The notes beneath the pieces were generated by a model, which searched no databases, had not been told where the DNA came from, and saw nothing but the letters and a program-made list of their open reading frames with translations. Shown here in pieces: positions 7,080-12,541 of a stretch of DNA of 26,355 bases. Every line of letters begins with the position of its first letter. Within the stretch, counting starts at the first letter, position 1. Origin of the DNA: a virus. The position numbers were made by a program, and so were the translations under genes. The stretch spans positions 1-26,355 of IMG/VR virus record IMGVR_UViG_3300009161_000195; one strand, written 5' to 3'.

Positions 7080-7487
7080 TCAAAAGGGAATATCGTTGTC
7101 CATGTCTTCAATGGACTTGGCGGCTGGTTTTGCCTCCGCTTTGGCAGGACGGTCGCCCTTGCTGCCAAGCAGCTGCATCGACTCGGCGATGATCTCGGTC
7201 GAGTAGTGATCTACGCCGTCTTTTTGATATTTGCGCGTTTTGAGTCTGCCCTCTACATAGACCGGCGAACCTTTGGCGAGATATTCGGCGGCGATTTCGT
7301 GAAGGCGACCAAAGAATGAAATTCGGTGCCATTCGGTTTCTTCTTTTTTGTCGCCGCTTGTCTTGTCTTTCCACGTGTGTGTGGTCGCCACGGTAATGTT
7401 GGTCACCCCGTTGCCGTCTGGAAAATAGCGGGTTTCTGGATCTTTACCGAGATTGCCAAGGATGATAACTTTATTGACGGATGCCAT
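7080..7487 (-). CDS. ssb: Single-stranded DNA-binding protein
   Basis: 135 residues with all marks of a bacterial-type SSB: N-terminal [25 protein letters not shown], the OB-fold body to about residue 105 ([34 protein letters not shown]), a short disordered linker, and the acidic C-terminal tip DNDIPF used to recruit partner proteins. AAGGG 9 bases before the ATG supports the start. It coats single-stranded DNA during phage replication and recombination, and sits directly downstream of exonuclease and annealase genes as in many phage recombination modules. Confidence 0.95.
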   Translation of the reverse strand: MASVNKVIILGNLGKDPETRYFPDGNGVTNITVATTHTWKDKTSGDKKEETEWHRISFFGRLHEIAAEYLAKGSPVYVEGRLKTRKYQKDGVDHYSTEIIAESMQLLGSKGDRPAKAEAKPAAKSIEDMDNDIPF

Positions 7488-7488
7488 G

Positions 7489-8127
7489 TTATTTGCCCTT
7501 CATTTCGTTAAGTTTTTGGACAAGCGTGTCCACTTCGGTTAAAAACTCCATCACTATCTTTTCGTGTTCCTCGATAGCCAAGTCCTTTGCTTTTATCTCG
7601 ACGTGGAATAGTTCCAGACCTACTATGCGAGGATCAAACGAGATGAAGTGCGCAAACTCGGCTCCCGTTACCCAGCAATTATGCGTGATTTGGGGTATGT
7701 ACGCCGGCGGCACGCGCTTTTCCATCATGTAGCGGATATGCGTCTTGGTCTTTGGCGACTTGCTTTCAATCAATCCGAGCGTATCGCCTCGGATAAACCC
7801 ATCGACCGAGCAACCGACCATTATGTCTGGCGAGTAGGCAAACCCGGATTCAACGACCGATATACCGGTTTCCGACTCAAACGCCATTCTGGCAAACGGC
7901 TCTTGCGCCGTACCCCACGCCATTTCCGGCGAGATATAGCCTTGTTCCTCTGGCATACCGGAAAGACGCTCGATTGCCAGTGAAGTACGGTAATCTGCAC
8001 GAGCTGCCGCCTCGCCTGTTTTGATCTTGGCATATAGAGCACTTGCCATAGAGCCGGTAACGCGCCCCGCACGATCCTGCAGCCATTCCGGCGTGCCTTG
8101 ATCGTGCGGGGAGAGGATGTAGTTCAT
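7489..8127 (-). CDS. YqaJ/lambda-Exo type recombination exonuclease
   Basis: 212 residues of the YqaJ viral recombinase family (PD-(D/E)XK fold). The N-terminal [17 protein letters not shown] (10-26) is characteristic. The active site is visible as Glu76 in GTAQEPFAR, Asp109 in CSVDGF, and Glu121/Lys123 in [18 protein letters not shown] (145-154) follows. Family members degrade one strand of double-stranded DNA ends and hand the overhang to an annealing protein. The upstream ERF gene overlaps it by ATGA, so the two probably act as an exonuclease-annealase pair. Length is normal. Confidence 0.9.
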   Translation of the reverse strand: MNYILSPHDQGTPEWLQDRAGRVTGSMASALYAKIKTGEAAARADYRTSLAIERLSGMPEEQGYISPEMAWGTAQEPFARMAFESETGISVVESGFAYSPDIMVGCSVDGFIRGDTLGLIESKSPKTKTHIRYMMEKRVPPAYIPQITHNCWVTGAEFAHFISFDPRIVGLELFHVEIKAKDLAIEEHEKIVMEFLTEVDTLVQKLNEMKGK

Positions 8128-8711
8128 ACGTTGCTCTCGTCTGCGTGTTCGGCCGCTTTTTTGTTGTTGGTATGTGCCTCGACTCCGAGGTTAGTGCGCT
8201 GCTCTTTTGTCAGCTTACCGAACCAAGCGGCATAGGACTTCAGACCTTTTAAGGCTTCCTCGCGGCTCTGCTTGAGCAGTTCGGGGTCTGGATCCGCAAC
8301 TACTTTGGCGGGTACGGCGCGAACCGCGGCATTGACATCATCGTCCTCTGGTGCTACTCCGACGGCGGCGCTTAGGCTATACCGACGCGCGTATGTAAGA
8401 GCCGACCCGTAACCTTGTGCATCTGCTTTGCTGACCGGCAACGCCAACACGCCGCAACTAATCCACTCGCCGGAGCTATGTAGGATTGTGGTTTCGACGC
8501 GCACCTCGTCTTTGTCGGAAGGCTCCACAGACTGGACGTAACTAAGACCGTTGGCGGCAAAGGCGCTGCGGATAGCCTCGACCACCGAGGCCAGATCAGC
8601 GTACTTGCTTTTGAAAAACGGATTGGCAGAGTCTTTGACCGCGCCCTTAATTGCACCTTGTGCTTTTGCCAGAGCTGTTGCAAACTCTTTGATGCTGTCG
8701 CTTTTGTTCAT
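8124..8711 (-). CDS. erf: ERF family single-strand annealing protein
   Basis: 195 residues from the ATG at 8711, which follows a GGGGGA and overlaps the stop of the tiny upstream gene. An ATG in the same frame 27 bases further up has no SD. The ERF core is clear: FFKSKYADLASVVEAIRSAF (about 33-52), NGLSYVQSV, and YGSALTYARRYSLSAAVGVA (about 107-126). ERF proteins anneal complementary strands in phage recombination and genome circularisation. The C-terminal third is polar and probably disordered, ending in a small helical part. The coupled exonuclease and SSB genes support the role. Confidence 0.92.
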   Translation of the reverse strand: MNKSDSIKEFATALAKAQGAIKGAVKDSANPFFKSKYADLASVVEAIRSAFAANGLSYVQSVEPSDKDEVRVETTILHSSGEWISCGVLALPVSKADAQGYGSALTYARRYSLSAAVGVAPEDDDVNAAVRAVPAKVVADPDPELLKQSREEALKGLKSYAAWFGKLTKEQRTNLGVEAHTNNKKAAEHADESNV

Positions 8712-8785
8712 TTGTTCCCCCAGATTAAGATTGACCAACAGATAACTGCACCAATGGCGCAGGCATAACTAAGGATGTCACTCAT
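8708..8785 (-). CDS. 25-residue membrane microprotein between two coupled genes
   Basis: The frame begins at an ATG overlapping the upstream stop by 8 bases (ATGAGTGA) and ends in a TGA overlapping the ERF ATG, so it exactly fills the gap. The product MSDILSYACAIGAVICWSIL plus IWGNK is one hydrophobic helix with short polar ends. There is no strong SD, so translation would rely on coupling. It could be only a leader that keeps ribosomes running into ERF, or a real membrane peptide. Its similarity in style to the other tiny membrane genes here favours reality. Confidence 0.45.
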   Translation of the reverse strand: MSDILSYACAIGAVICWSILIWGNK

Positions 8786-9065
8786 TGCTTGCAATCTCGT
8801 AGGCTTTGTCATCAACGATTGCAAGCAGTACCAGTTTTAACTGGTAAGCGGCGCGAGTCAAAGAACGCAAAGCACTAGGATCGCCGTTACAGGCTTTGTC
8901 GATACAGATGCAAATGTCGGAAAGAGAAGATGCAAGCTCTGTATCGTTAAGCTGCGCACCTAAAAGTATAGGATCACAGATGATTTCTATAGCGGCTTCG
9001 CGTACCGCGTCATCGGAAACGTCCATCCAGTCCTCGTCCCCATGCGCTTCGTTTTGGCTGCTCAT
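8778..9065 (-). CDS. Small acidic hypothetical protein (95 aa)
   Basis: 95 residues from the ATG that overlaps the upstream stop as ATGA. The sequence is acidic and helical: DDAVREAAIEIICD, then DICICIDKACNGD with several cysteines, then LTRAAYQLKLVLLAIVDDKA. No signal peptide or membrane helix is evident, and I recognise no family. It belongs to the group of small genes preceding ERF in the leftward operon. Confidence 0.6.
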   Translation of the reverse strand: MSSQNEAHGDEDWMDVSDDAVREAAIEIICDPILLGAQLNDTELASSLSDICICIDKACNGDPSALRSLTRAAYQLKLVLLAIVDDKAYEIASNE

Positions 9066-9238
9066 GCTGCCGCCCAAGCCAAAACCCGAGCGGTCAATTC
9101 TTTGCGGTCATTGCCAAACCACGCGCCGGACGTTTCACGCGATCCATCGGGGCGGGTAATTTGCAGGCGGGCAATGAGGGTCGCTTTCGGCGCAGCCGGC
9201 GCCGGGCGGGACAGTTTGCGAATCAGAACCTTGCTCAT
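9062..9238 (-). CDS. Small basic protein (58 aa), second gene of the leftward operon
   Basis: 58 residues reading MSKVLIRKLSRPAPAAPKAT, then LIARLQITRPDGSRETSGAW and FGNDRKELTARVLAWAAA. Both ends form ATGA overlaps with the neighbours, which fixes the frame. The N-terminus is basic, the middle could form a beta hairpin (LIARLQITRPDGS) and the end a helix. This resembles very small phage domains that pack as a beta-beta-alpha unit. No family is recognised. Confidence 0.6.
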   Translation of the reverse strand: MSKVLIRKLSRPAPAAPKATLIARLQITRPDGSRETSGAWFGNDRKELTARVLAWAAA

Positions 9239-9375
9239 TTTGCCGCCGCCGCGAAATCGTTAAGCGTTTGCGCACAATCTTCCGCAGCATCGCGGCTAAA
9301 AAAACCACCTTCAACAAGTTTGCTGCCAAAGTACACGCCCCACTGACGGCCTTGTTTTTTTACTGAGTAGTTCAT
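9235..9375 (-). CDS. Small protein (46 aa), first gene of the leftward operon
   Basis: 46 residues beginning MNYSVKKQGRQWGVYFG. A strand-strand-helix pattern (QWGVYFGSKLVEGGFFS, then RDAAEDCAQTLNDF) is the layout of small double-stranded-RNA-binding-like or DUF-type phage domains, but no assignment is safe. AAGGA 6 bases before the ATG gives it a proper ribosome binding site, as expected for the first gene after the promoter at 9420-9449. It ends with ATGA into the next small gene. Confidence 0.65.
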   Translation of the reverse strand: MNYSVKKQGRQWGVYFGSKLVEGGFFSRDAAEDCAQTLNDFAAAAK

Positions 9376-9419
9376 TTTTATTCCTTAAGAAAAGCGACAA
9401 GTTACATCGCAGAGATTGC

Positions 9420-9449
9420 ATTGTATCAGATACTTTTACCGCATGTAAA
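9420..9449 (-). promoter_or_regulatory. Leftward sigma70-type promoter of the early operon
   Basis: On the minus strand, TTTACA (-35) is followed after 18 bases by TACAAT (-10), which is preceded by TG one base upstream (extended -10). Transcription would start about 10 bases before position 9405 and read into the gene starting at 9375. Consensus fit is good; activity is inferred. Confidence 0.7.
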
Positions 9450-9470
9450 GCACTTTTTAAATTACTTTAC
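9435..9470. promoter_or_regulatory. Inverted repeats between the divergent promoters, operator candidate
   Basis: TTTAC-N5-GTAAA (9435-9449) covers the leftward -35 region. GTAAAG (9445-9450) is mirrored by CTTTAC (9465-9470), which overlaps the rightward -35. Shared half-sites touching both promoters are what a repressor switching the two directions would need. A regulator such as the small HTH proteins encoded just downstream could bind here; this is inference. Confidence 0.5.
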
Positions 9471-9494
9471 ATTTATAGGTTTAATGACTAAAAT
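9466..9494 (+). promoter_or_regulatory. Rightward sigma70-type promoter
   Basis: TTTACA (-35, 9466-9471) and TAAAAT (-10, 9489-9494) are separated by 17 bases. The start would fall near 9500-9502, about 20 bases before the first gene of the rightward early operon (ATG at 9522). Confidence 0.7.
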
Positions 9495-9521
9495 TCGTTT
9501 TTTAAACAAAGGTAAAACGAA

Positions 9522-9680
9522 ATGAAACCCGATTGGAACTCCCAAATGGTAGCGTGGAAAGCGAATCGAATGACTATTATGGCTATGGAAAAGGCTGGAC
9601 AGACTCGTGCGCAGATCGCCAAGAAAATGAAGATCACTACCCAGAGGGTCGGCCAGATCGTAAAAAAGGAGAGCGCATAA
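9522..9680 (+). CDS. Small helix-turn-helix protein (52 aa)
   Basis: 52 residues. AQIAKKMKITTQRVGQIVKK at about 30-49 is a clear helix-turn-helix of the type seen in sigma-factor region 4 and small phage regulators (helix, turn around K37-T40, recognition helix QRVGQIV). It is the first gene after the rightward promoter and ends TAATG, overlapping the next gene. A different frame open from 9533 would mask it, but that frame lacks an SD until 9680. It is probably a DNA-binding regulator of the divergent promoters. Confidence 0.65.
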   Translation: MKPDWNSQMVAWKANRMTIMAMEKAGQTRAQIAKKMKITTQRVGQIVKKESA

Positions 9681-9925
9681 TGTTCGTGATCGACCAACTT
9701 ATAATTGGTCCTCCGGTAGTCGAAACGCGATATGCCAGAGAGGAACCGATGCGCGTTACTATCGTGGACATGTTGCGCGAGTCGAAAAAAACGCTTTCCC
9801 TATCCGAGATCGCCGAAACGATTGGCAAATCAAAATCGAACGTGACCGAAGTCGTGCGCTATCTTGCGCGAACACATCGCATTATTAAGGTAGGCGATAG
9901 AAAGCCATACAGGTATCGCGCATGA
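9680..9925 (+). CDS. Winged helix-turn-helix DNA-binding protein (81 aa)
   Basis: 81 residues. The helical domain DMLRESKKTLSLSEIAETIG (about 30-49) followed by SKSNVTEVVRYLARTHRIIK is a standard winged helix-turn-helix in the style of MarR/ArsR or IclR N-terminal domains; the wing would be KVGDRKPYRY. The ATG at 9680 has AAGGAG 8 bases upstream and shares a base with the previous stop. The longer frame from 9533 is not used because it runs through the HTH gene. It is likely a second small regulator. Confidence 0.7.
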   Translation: MFVIDQLIIGPPVVETRYAREEPMRVTIVDMLRESKKTLSLSEIAETIGKSKSNVTEVVRYLARTHRIIKVGDRKPYRYRA

Positions 9926-10257
9926 CTTGCTCTATATGCGAGGAACGTCGGTCGCTAGGCGCAAATCGAGCACAATGGCCTATTCTTCACGCGTGGTCGG
10001 AGCAAAAACAATGGCCGGTCAATGGCGTAATGGTTTATCTTTCCGCGGAAGAGTGGAAGGATATTCTTACGGCGGCTTTTGAAGGCGAAACGCGGCCAAG
10101 AATTTCGCCTAGTCTGGACGGCACCGGTATGGTCATGCTAGGTCGTCGCACAAGCACTTACGGCAAGAAACGATTCAGCGAATGGCTAGACTGGTTAAAC
10201 GCCGCAAGCGTTCATGCCGAGATCAGAATACCTGCGCACGAAAGTATGACACCGTGA
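9922..10257 (+). CDS. ninB: NinB-like recombination protein
   Basis: 111 residues. The core matches the NinB family (lambda Orf): QWPVNGVMVYLSAEEWKDIL (about 30-50), then GMVMLGRRTSTYGKKRFSEW (about 69-88), where the GRSTS-like element and the WPV...LS.EEWK pattern are characteristic. NinB/Orf acts as a recombination mediator that binds SSB and helps load annealing or strand-exchange proteins. The N-terminus here has a CSICEER start in place of the usual leader. It overlaps both neighbours (ATGA, GTGA). A Ref-like nuclease follows, as in other phage nin-type regions. Confidence 0.8.
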   Translation: MTCSICEERRSLGANRAQWPILHAWSEQKQWPVNGVMVYLSAEEWKDILTAAFEGETRPRISPSLDGTGMVMLGRRTSTYGKKRFSEWLDWLNAASVHAEIRIPAHESMTP

Positions 10258-10547
10258 CGATTGCCGAAAAAGCGTGGATGGATGATTTACGGGAACTAGG
10301 TTGCATCGTTTGCCACCAGCAAGGTCATCCAGGCACCCCGCCAGAGGTTCATCATGTTTTATTTGCGGGGAGAAGGCAGTCTGACATCGAGACAATAGGT
10401 CTATGTCCTGGCCATCACCGAACGAACGACGAGCCGGAAAAAATAAGCAGACATCCGTGGCGCAAACGATTTGAGGCTGAATATGGCACGGAAGCCGAAC
10501 TGCTACAAGCTACCCGCACGCTTATTTCCAAGAGGAGGAAAGCATGA
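10254..10547 (+). CDS. Ref-like HNH nuclease
   Basis: 97 residues from a GTG overlapping the NinB stop as GTGA. The zinc/HNH core is Cys17-Cys20 (GCIVCHQQG), His33-His34 in EVHHVLFAGR, and Cys51, His54, His55 in LCPGHHRT, followed by His67 and Trp69. This arrangement matches the phage P1 Ref / RecA-dependent nuclease group, which cuts DNA at RecA-bound displacement loops. Next to NinB it would take part in recombination or processing. An earlier start at 10182 is in frame but would overlap NinB by 76 bases and has no clear SD. Confidence 0.8.
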   Translation: MTIAEKAWMDDLRELGCIVCHQQGHPGTPPEVHHVLFAGRRQSDIETIGLCPGHHRTNDEPEKISRHPWRKRFEAEYGTEAELLQATRTLISKRRKA

Positions 10548-10699
10548 ACGACACGATTGTGGACGTTTCGGCCTGTATTGATCGCCATCGCAAGGACGCT
10601 GGTCGAATAGGTTTTAGGCAAGGGATGGCTTGCGGTATCGTTTTAGCGGCGTTGACCTCGCTTGGCGTTGCCGCTTTAGTCCAGTGGTGGGCGAGATAA
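10544..10699 (+). CDS. 51-residue membrane protein
   Basis: An AGAGGAGGAAAG ribosome binding site directly precedes the ATG, which overlaps the upstream stop as ATGA. The product has a polar N-terminus (MNDTIVDVSACIDRHRKDAG) and one hydrophobic helix at about residues 29-47 (ACGIVLAALTSLGVAALV) ending QWWAR. It is a single-pass membrane protein of unknown role. The SD is among the best in the window, so translation is likely. Confidence 0.65.
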   Translation: MNDTIVDVSACIDRHRKDAGRIGFRQGMACGIVLAALTSLGVAALVQWWAR

Positions 10700-11145
10700 G
10701 CCGCAAAAACTCTACCCGAACAGACGCCTGGGCAGAAAAGGTCGCGCAAATAGCCGCCAAGCTGCCGAAAACAGCCAAGGCGACGAAAGCCGCGGCAGCC
10801 AAGCGACTTACCTCTGGCCGTAAGGTTTCGCCGCCTAGCAGTCTGGAAGCGGCTGCGCTGCTCCATATCAAATTGGCTGGTTTGCCGGAGCCTGAACGGG
10901 AGGTCGAACTCGTGGAAGGTCGCAAGTATCGGTATGACCTCGTTTGGCGTGCCGAGCGTATCGCGGTAGAGGTAAATGGCCAGATTTGGAAAATAGGCGG
11001 TCATTCTAGTGGTTCTGGCCTCGAGCGAGATTATGAGAAGATCGCTCTCGCACAGATCGCAGGATATAGGATTTTCTGCGTTTCCGGTCGCATGATAGAC
11101 GATGGCACGCTAGTGGCGTGGCTAAAACTAGCATTTTACGGGTAA
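10687..11145 (+). CDS. PD-(D/E)XK-like endonuclease, possible junction resolvase
   Basis: About 152 residues. An alanine/lysine-rich N-terminal stretch is followed by a C-terminal nuclease-like domain: YRYDLVW (conserved Asp), RIAVEVNGQIW (Glu at the strand end), HSSGSGLERDYEKIALAQIAGYRIFCV. This matches a common phage endonuclease family related to DUF559/Vsr folds, in which the EVxGG...GRHxRGxGFxxDxEK pattern is usual. Here several positions are changed (EVNGQ; GGHSSGSG). The start is unsure: GTG at 10684/10687 lacks a clear SD, and a TTG at 10630 with AGGGA upstream would overlap the membrane protein by 70 bases. Position among recombination genes suggests Holliday junction or branch processing. 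Confidence 0.6.
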   Translation: MGEISRKNSTRTDAWAEKVAQIAAKLPKTAKATKAAAAKRLTSGRKVSPPSSLEAAALLHIKLAGLPEPEREVELVEGRKYRYDLVWRAERIAVEVNGQIWKIGGHSSGSGLERDYEKIALAQIAGYRIFCVSGRMIDDGTLVAWLKLAFYG

Positions 11146-11151
11146 TGAAAA

Positions 11152-11325
11152 ATGAAAAATAACCAAAGAATGCTTAATGCTCTCAAAGAGTTGCTGCGCG
11201 CCTCTAAGGAGCGTGATGGATTTTATGCCGCTCAAATCGAGGCGATCAAAGTGATAAAGATCGCCGAGGATAAATGCTCCGAAATACCAAAATCGACGGA
11301 AATAAATAGATTTATACCGCAATAA
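11152..11325 (+). CDS. Small helical hypothetical protein (57 aa)
   Basis: 57 residues starting 6 bases after the endonuclease stop. It is almost entirely helical and charged (LNALKELLRASKERDGFYAA, then IEAIKVIKIAED) with a polar tail. The ribosome site is weak (GGGTAATGAA), so it may depend on coupling. The stop lies just before the putative promoter and structured leader of the replication gene. No family is recognised. Confidence 0.5.
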   Translation: MKNNQRMLNALKELLRASKERDGFYAAQIEAIKVIKIAEDKCSEIPKSTEINRFIPQ

Positions 11326-11340
11326 AAAATGGTATATACT
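11311..11340 (+). promoter_or_regulatory. Possible promoter of the replication operon
   Basis: TATACT (11335-11340) is a good -10. An 18-base spacer upstream sits TTTATA (11311-11316), a 4/6 match to the -35 consensus. A TG directly precedes the overlapping TATATA (11333-11338). It lies between the upstream gene end and the structured RNA segment. The -35 is weak, so confidence is limited. Confidence 0.4.
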
Positions 11341-11432
11341 GCGCTTGTCGGCATCTGATGCCGAACTGTCTCAGCGAACGGGCTTGACTACCCTTCCGAT
11401 GCCACTACATCGGATAGCTGACCAGACAACGC
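11341..11432 (+). ncRNA. Structured RNA or leader upstream of the replication gene
   Basis: The 122-base gap before the DUF1376 gene folds into nested hairpins. There is a perfect 7-bp stem TCGGCAT/ATGCCGA with a 3-base loop (11348-11364), and a 7-bp stem TCCGATG/CATCGGA with a 6-base loop (11395-11414). An enclosing TCAGC/GCTGA (11371-11375 with 11417-11421) and an outer GCG(C)TTGT/ACAACGC (11341-11348 with 11426-11432) complete it. GGCATC in the first hairpin can also pair with GATGCC in the second, giving alternative folds. No run of T follows, so it is not a simple terminator. It could be a regulatory leader, an antisense-type phage RNA, or part of an origin. Confidence 0.5.
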
Positions 11433-11447
11433 TTTAGTGGAGGCAAA

Positions 11448-12125
11448 ATGAATTATTACCAGTTTCACATCGGCGATTATGCGGCCCATACCCGCAATCT
11501 CTCCATATTGGAGGACATCGCATATCGTCGTCTGCTCGATGCTTATTACCTTGCCGAACGTCCGTTAAGCGGATGTTCAACGGACGTTGCACGGCATATT
11601 GGAATGAGCGATCATTTATTGTCTGTTGAGTGGATTCTTTCGGTATTTTTTGAGGTTTGCGACGACGGTTGGCTCAATAAAAGAGCAGATGCAGAGATCG
11701 CCAAGTTCAAAGAAAAACGTGCCAAGGCGTCTATAGCCGGTAGGGCATCTGCTGAAAGTAAAATCAACGGACGTTCAACGGACGTTCAACGGACGTTCAA
11801 CCAACCAAGAACCAAGAACCAAGAACCAATAAAAGACTTGTGCGGTAAACCGCACGCAATAGCGGTTTTGGACTTCCTGAACGTAACGGCAGGAAAGAAC
11901 TTCAAGCCGGTAGGCGCGAATATCAACCTTATCCTTGCGAGAATGAAGGAAGGTTTTACGGATTCAGACTTACGGGAGGTTGTCGAGCGAAAGTGCCGAC
12001 AGTGGAAGGGCGACGAAAAGATGGACGGCTACCTACGGCCGAAAACGCTTTTCAACTCGACCAACTTTGCGCAGTACCAAGGCGAGGCAGACCAAACTAA
12101 AAAATCGAACCGGGAGATCATATGA
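11448..12125 (+). CDS. DUF1376 replication protein with Phg_2220-type C-terminal domain
   Basis: 225 residues. The N-terminal domain (about 1-90: YYQFHIGDYAAHTRNLSILE, AYRRLLDAYYLAERPL) is DUF1376. After a basic linker encoded by short tandem DNA repeats (about residues 100-128), the C-terminal domain (about 138-215: AVLDFLNVTAGKNFKPVGAN, then KMDGYLRPKTLFNSTNFAQY) matches the conserved phage C-terminal domain of replication initiators related to DnaD-like proteins. GGAGG just before the ATG is strong. The primase zinc finger and helicase follow with overlapping starts, so this is probably the initiator that binds the origin and loads the helicase. The iterons in its gene are described separately. 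Confidence 0.8.
   Translation: MNYYQFHIGDYAAHTRNLSILEDIAYRRLLDAYYLAERPLSGCSTDVARHIGMSDHLLSVEWILSVFFEVCDDGWLNKRADAEIAKFKEKRAKASIAGRASAESKINGRSTDVQRTFNQPRTKNQEPIKDLCGKPHAIAVLDFLNVTAGKNFKPVGANINLILARMKEGFTDSDLREVVERKCRQWKGDEKMDGYLRPKTLFNSTNFAQYQGEADQTKKSNREII
11557..11797 (+). repeat. Iterons AACGGACGTT: candidate replication origin
   Basis: Five copies of AACGGACGTT lie inside the DUF1376 gene. One is inverted (AACGTCCGTT, 11557-11566), one direct (within CAACGGACGTT, 11578-11588), and three are exact tandem 11-bp units CAACGGACGTT at 11765-11775, 11776-11786 and 11787-11797. Each copy contains AACG-N2-CGTT, so it is itself nearly palindromic. Iterons inside an initiator gene are the arrangement of lambda O. 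Five copies of a 10-mer in 240 bases is far above chance. Confidence 0.7.
11804..11824 (+). repeat. Three tandem 7-bp repeats ACCAAGA
   Basis: ACCAAGA occurs at 11804-11810, 11811-11817 and 11818-11824, followed by a partial ACCAA. It directly follows the iterons, is A-rich, and encodes the basic, Q/N/P-rich linker of the DUF1376 protein. It may be the unwinding side of the origin or slipped-strand variation. Confidence 0.7.
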
Positions 12126-12541
12126 ACGCCGAGAATTTTCTTTCACGTCTGGACAAGGTCAAGCGCATTGCCCGCGGATGGATTGCTTGCTGTCCTGCTC
12201 ATGACGATACGTCCCCATCCCTTACGGTATCGGAGAGCGCAAACGGCGGCTTGTTGGTCCATTGCTTCGGTGGTTGCGAAGTCGAATCCGTGGTTGGTTC
12301 GTTAGGCTTACGGATGTTCGATCTCATGCCGGATAGCGAAAGAGGCGTGGACCAATCCAGACCATCGAGAATGCCAGCGTCGGACGCTCTGGAGGCGCTA
12401 TCGTTTAACGCCACTATCGTCGTGATCGCCGCTCTGGATATGGCGAAAGGTAAGACGCTATCAGACGCCGATAAGGACGCGCTATTCCGAGCGGCTACAT
12501 CGATCAACGATGGCGTGAACCTGACGAGGCGAAAACAGTGA
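12122..12541 (+). CDS. CHC2-type primase zinc-finger protein without a polymerase domain
   Basis: 139 residues. The N-terminal zinc module of DnaG/T7-type primases is clear: ARGWIACCPAHDDTSPSL (Cys24, His27 of CPAH) and LLVHCFGGCE (Cys48, Cys52), about residues 17-53. The rest is helical with no TOPRIM or polymerase motif. In full primases this module reads the template start site. Here it stands alone and is coupled to a helicase gene (GTGA overlap). It could pair with a host primase or with a catalytic subunit outside the window. The ATG overlaps the DUF1376 stop. Confidence 0.75.
   Translation: MNAENFLSRLDKVKRIARGWIACCPAHDDTSPSLTVSESANGGLLVHCFGGCEVESVVGSLGLRMFDLMPDSERGVDQSRPSRMPASDALEALSFNATIVVIAALDMAKGKTLSDADKDALFRAATSINDGVNLTRRKQ

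Noticed and set aside
9533-9679. Upstream extension of the winged-helix gene from 9533
   Set aside because: It runs in another frame through the HTH gene at 9522-9680, has no ribosome site, and the ATG at 9680 has a good SD and a TAATG junction.
11395-11440. Hairpin at 11395-11414 as a Rho-independent terminator of the upstream gene
   Set aside because: No T-run follows the stem, and it forms part of a larger nested fold before a coupled operon.
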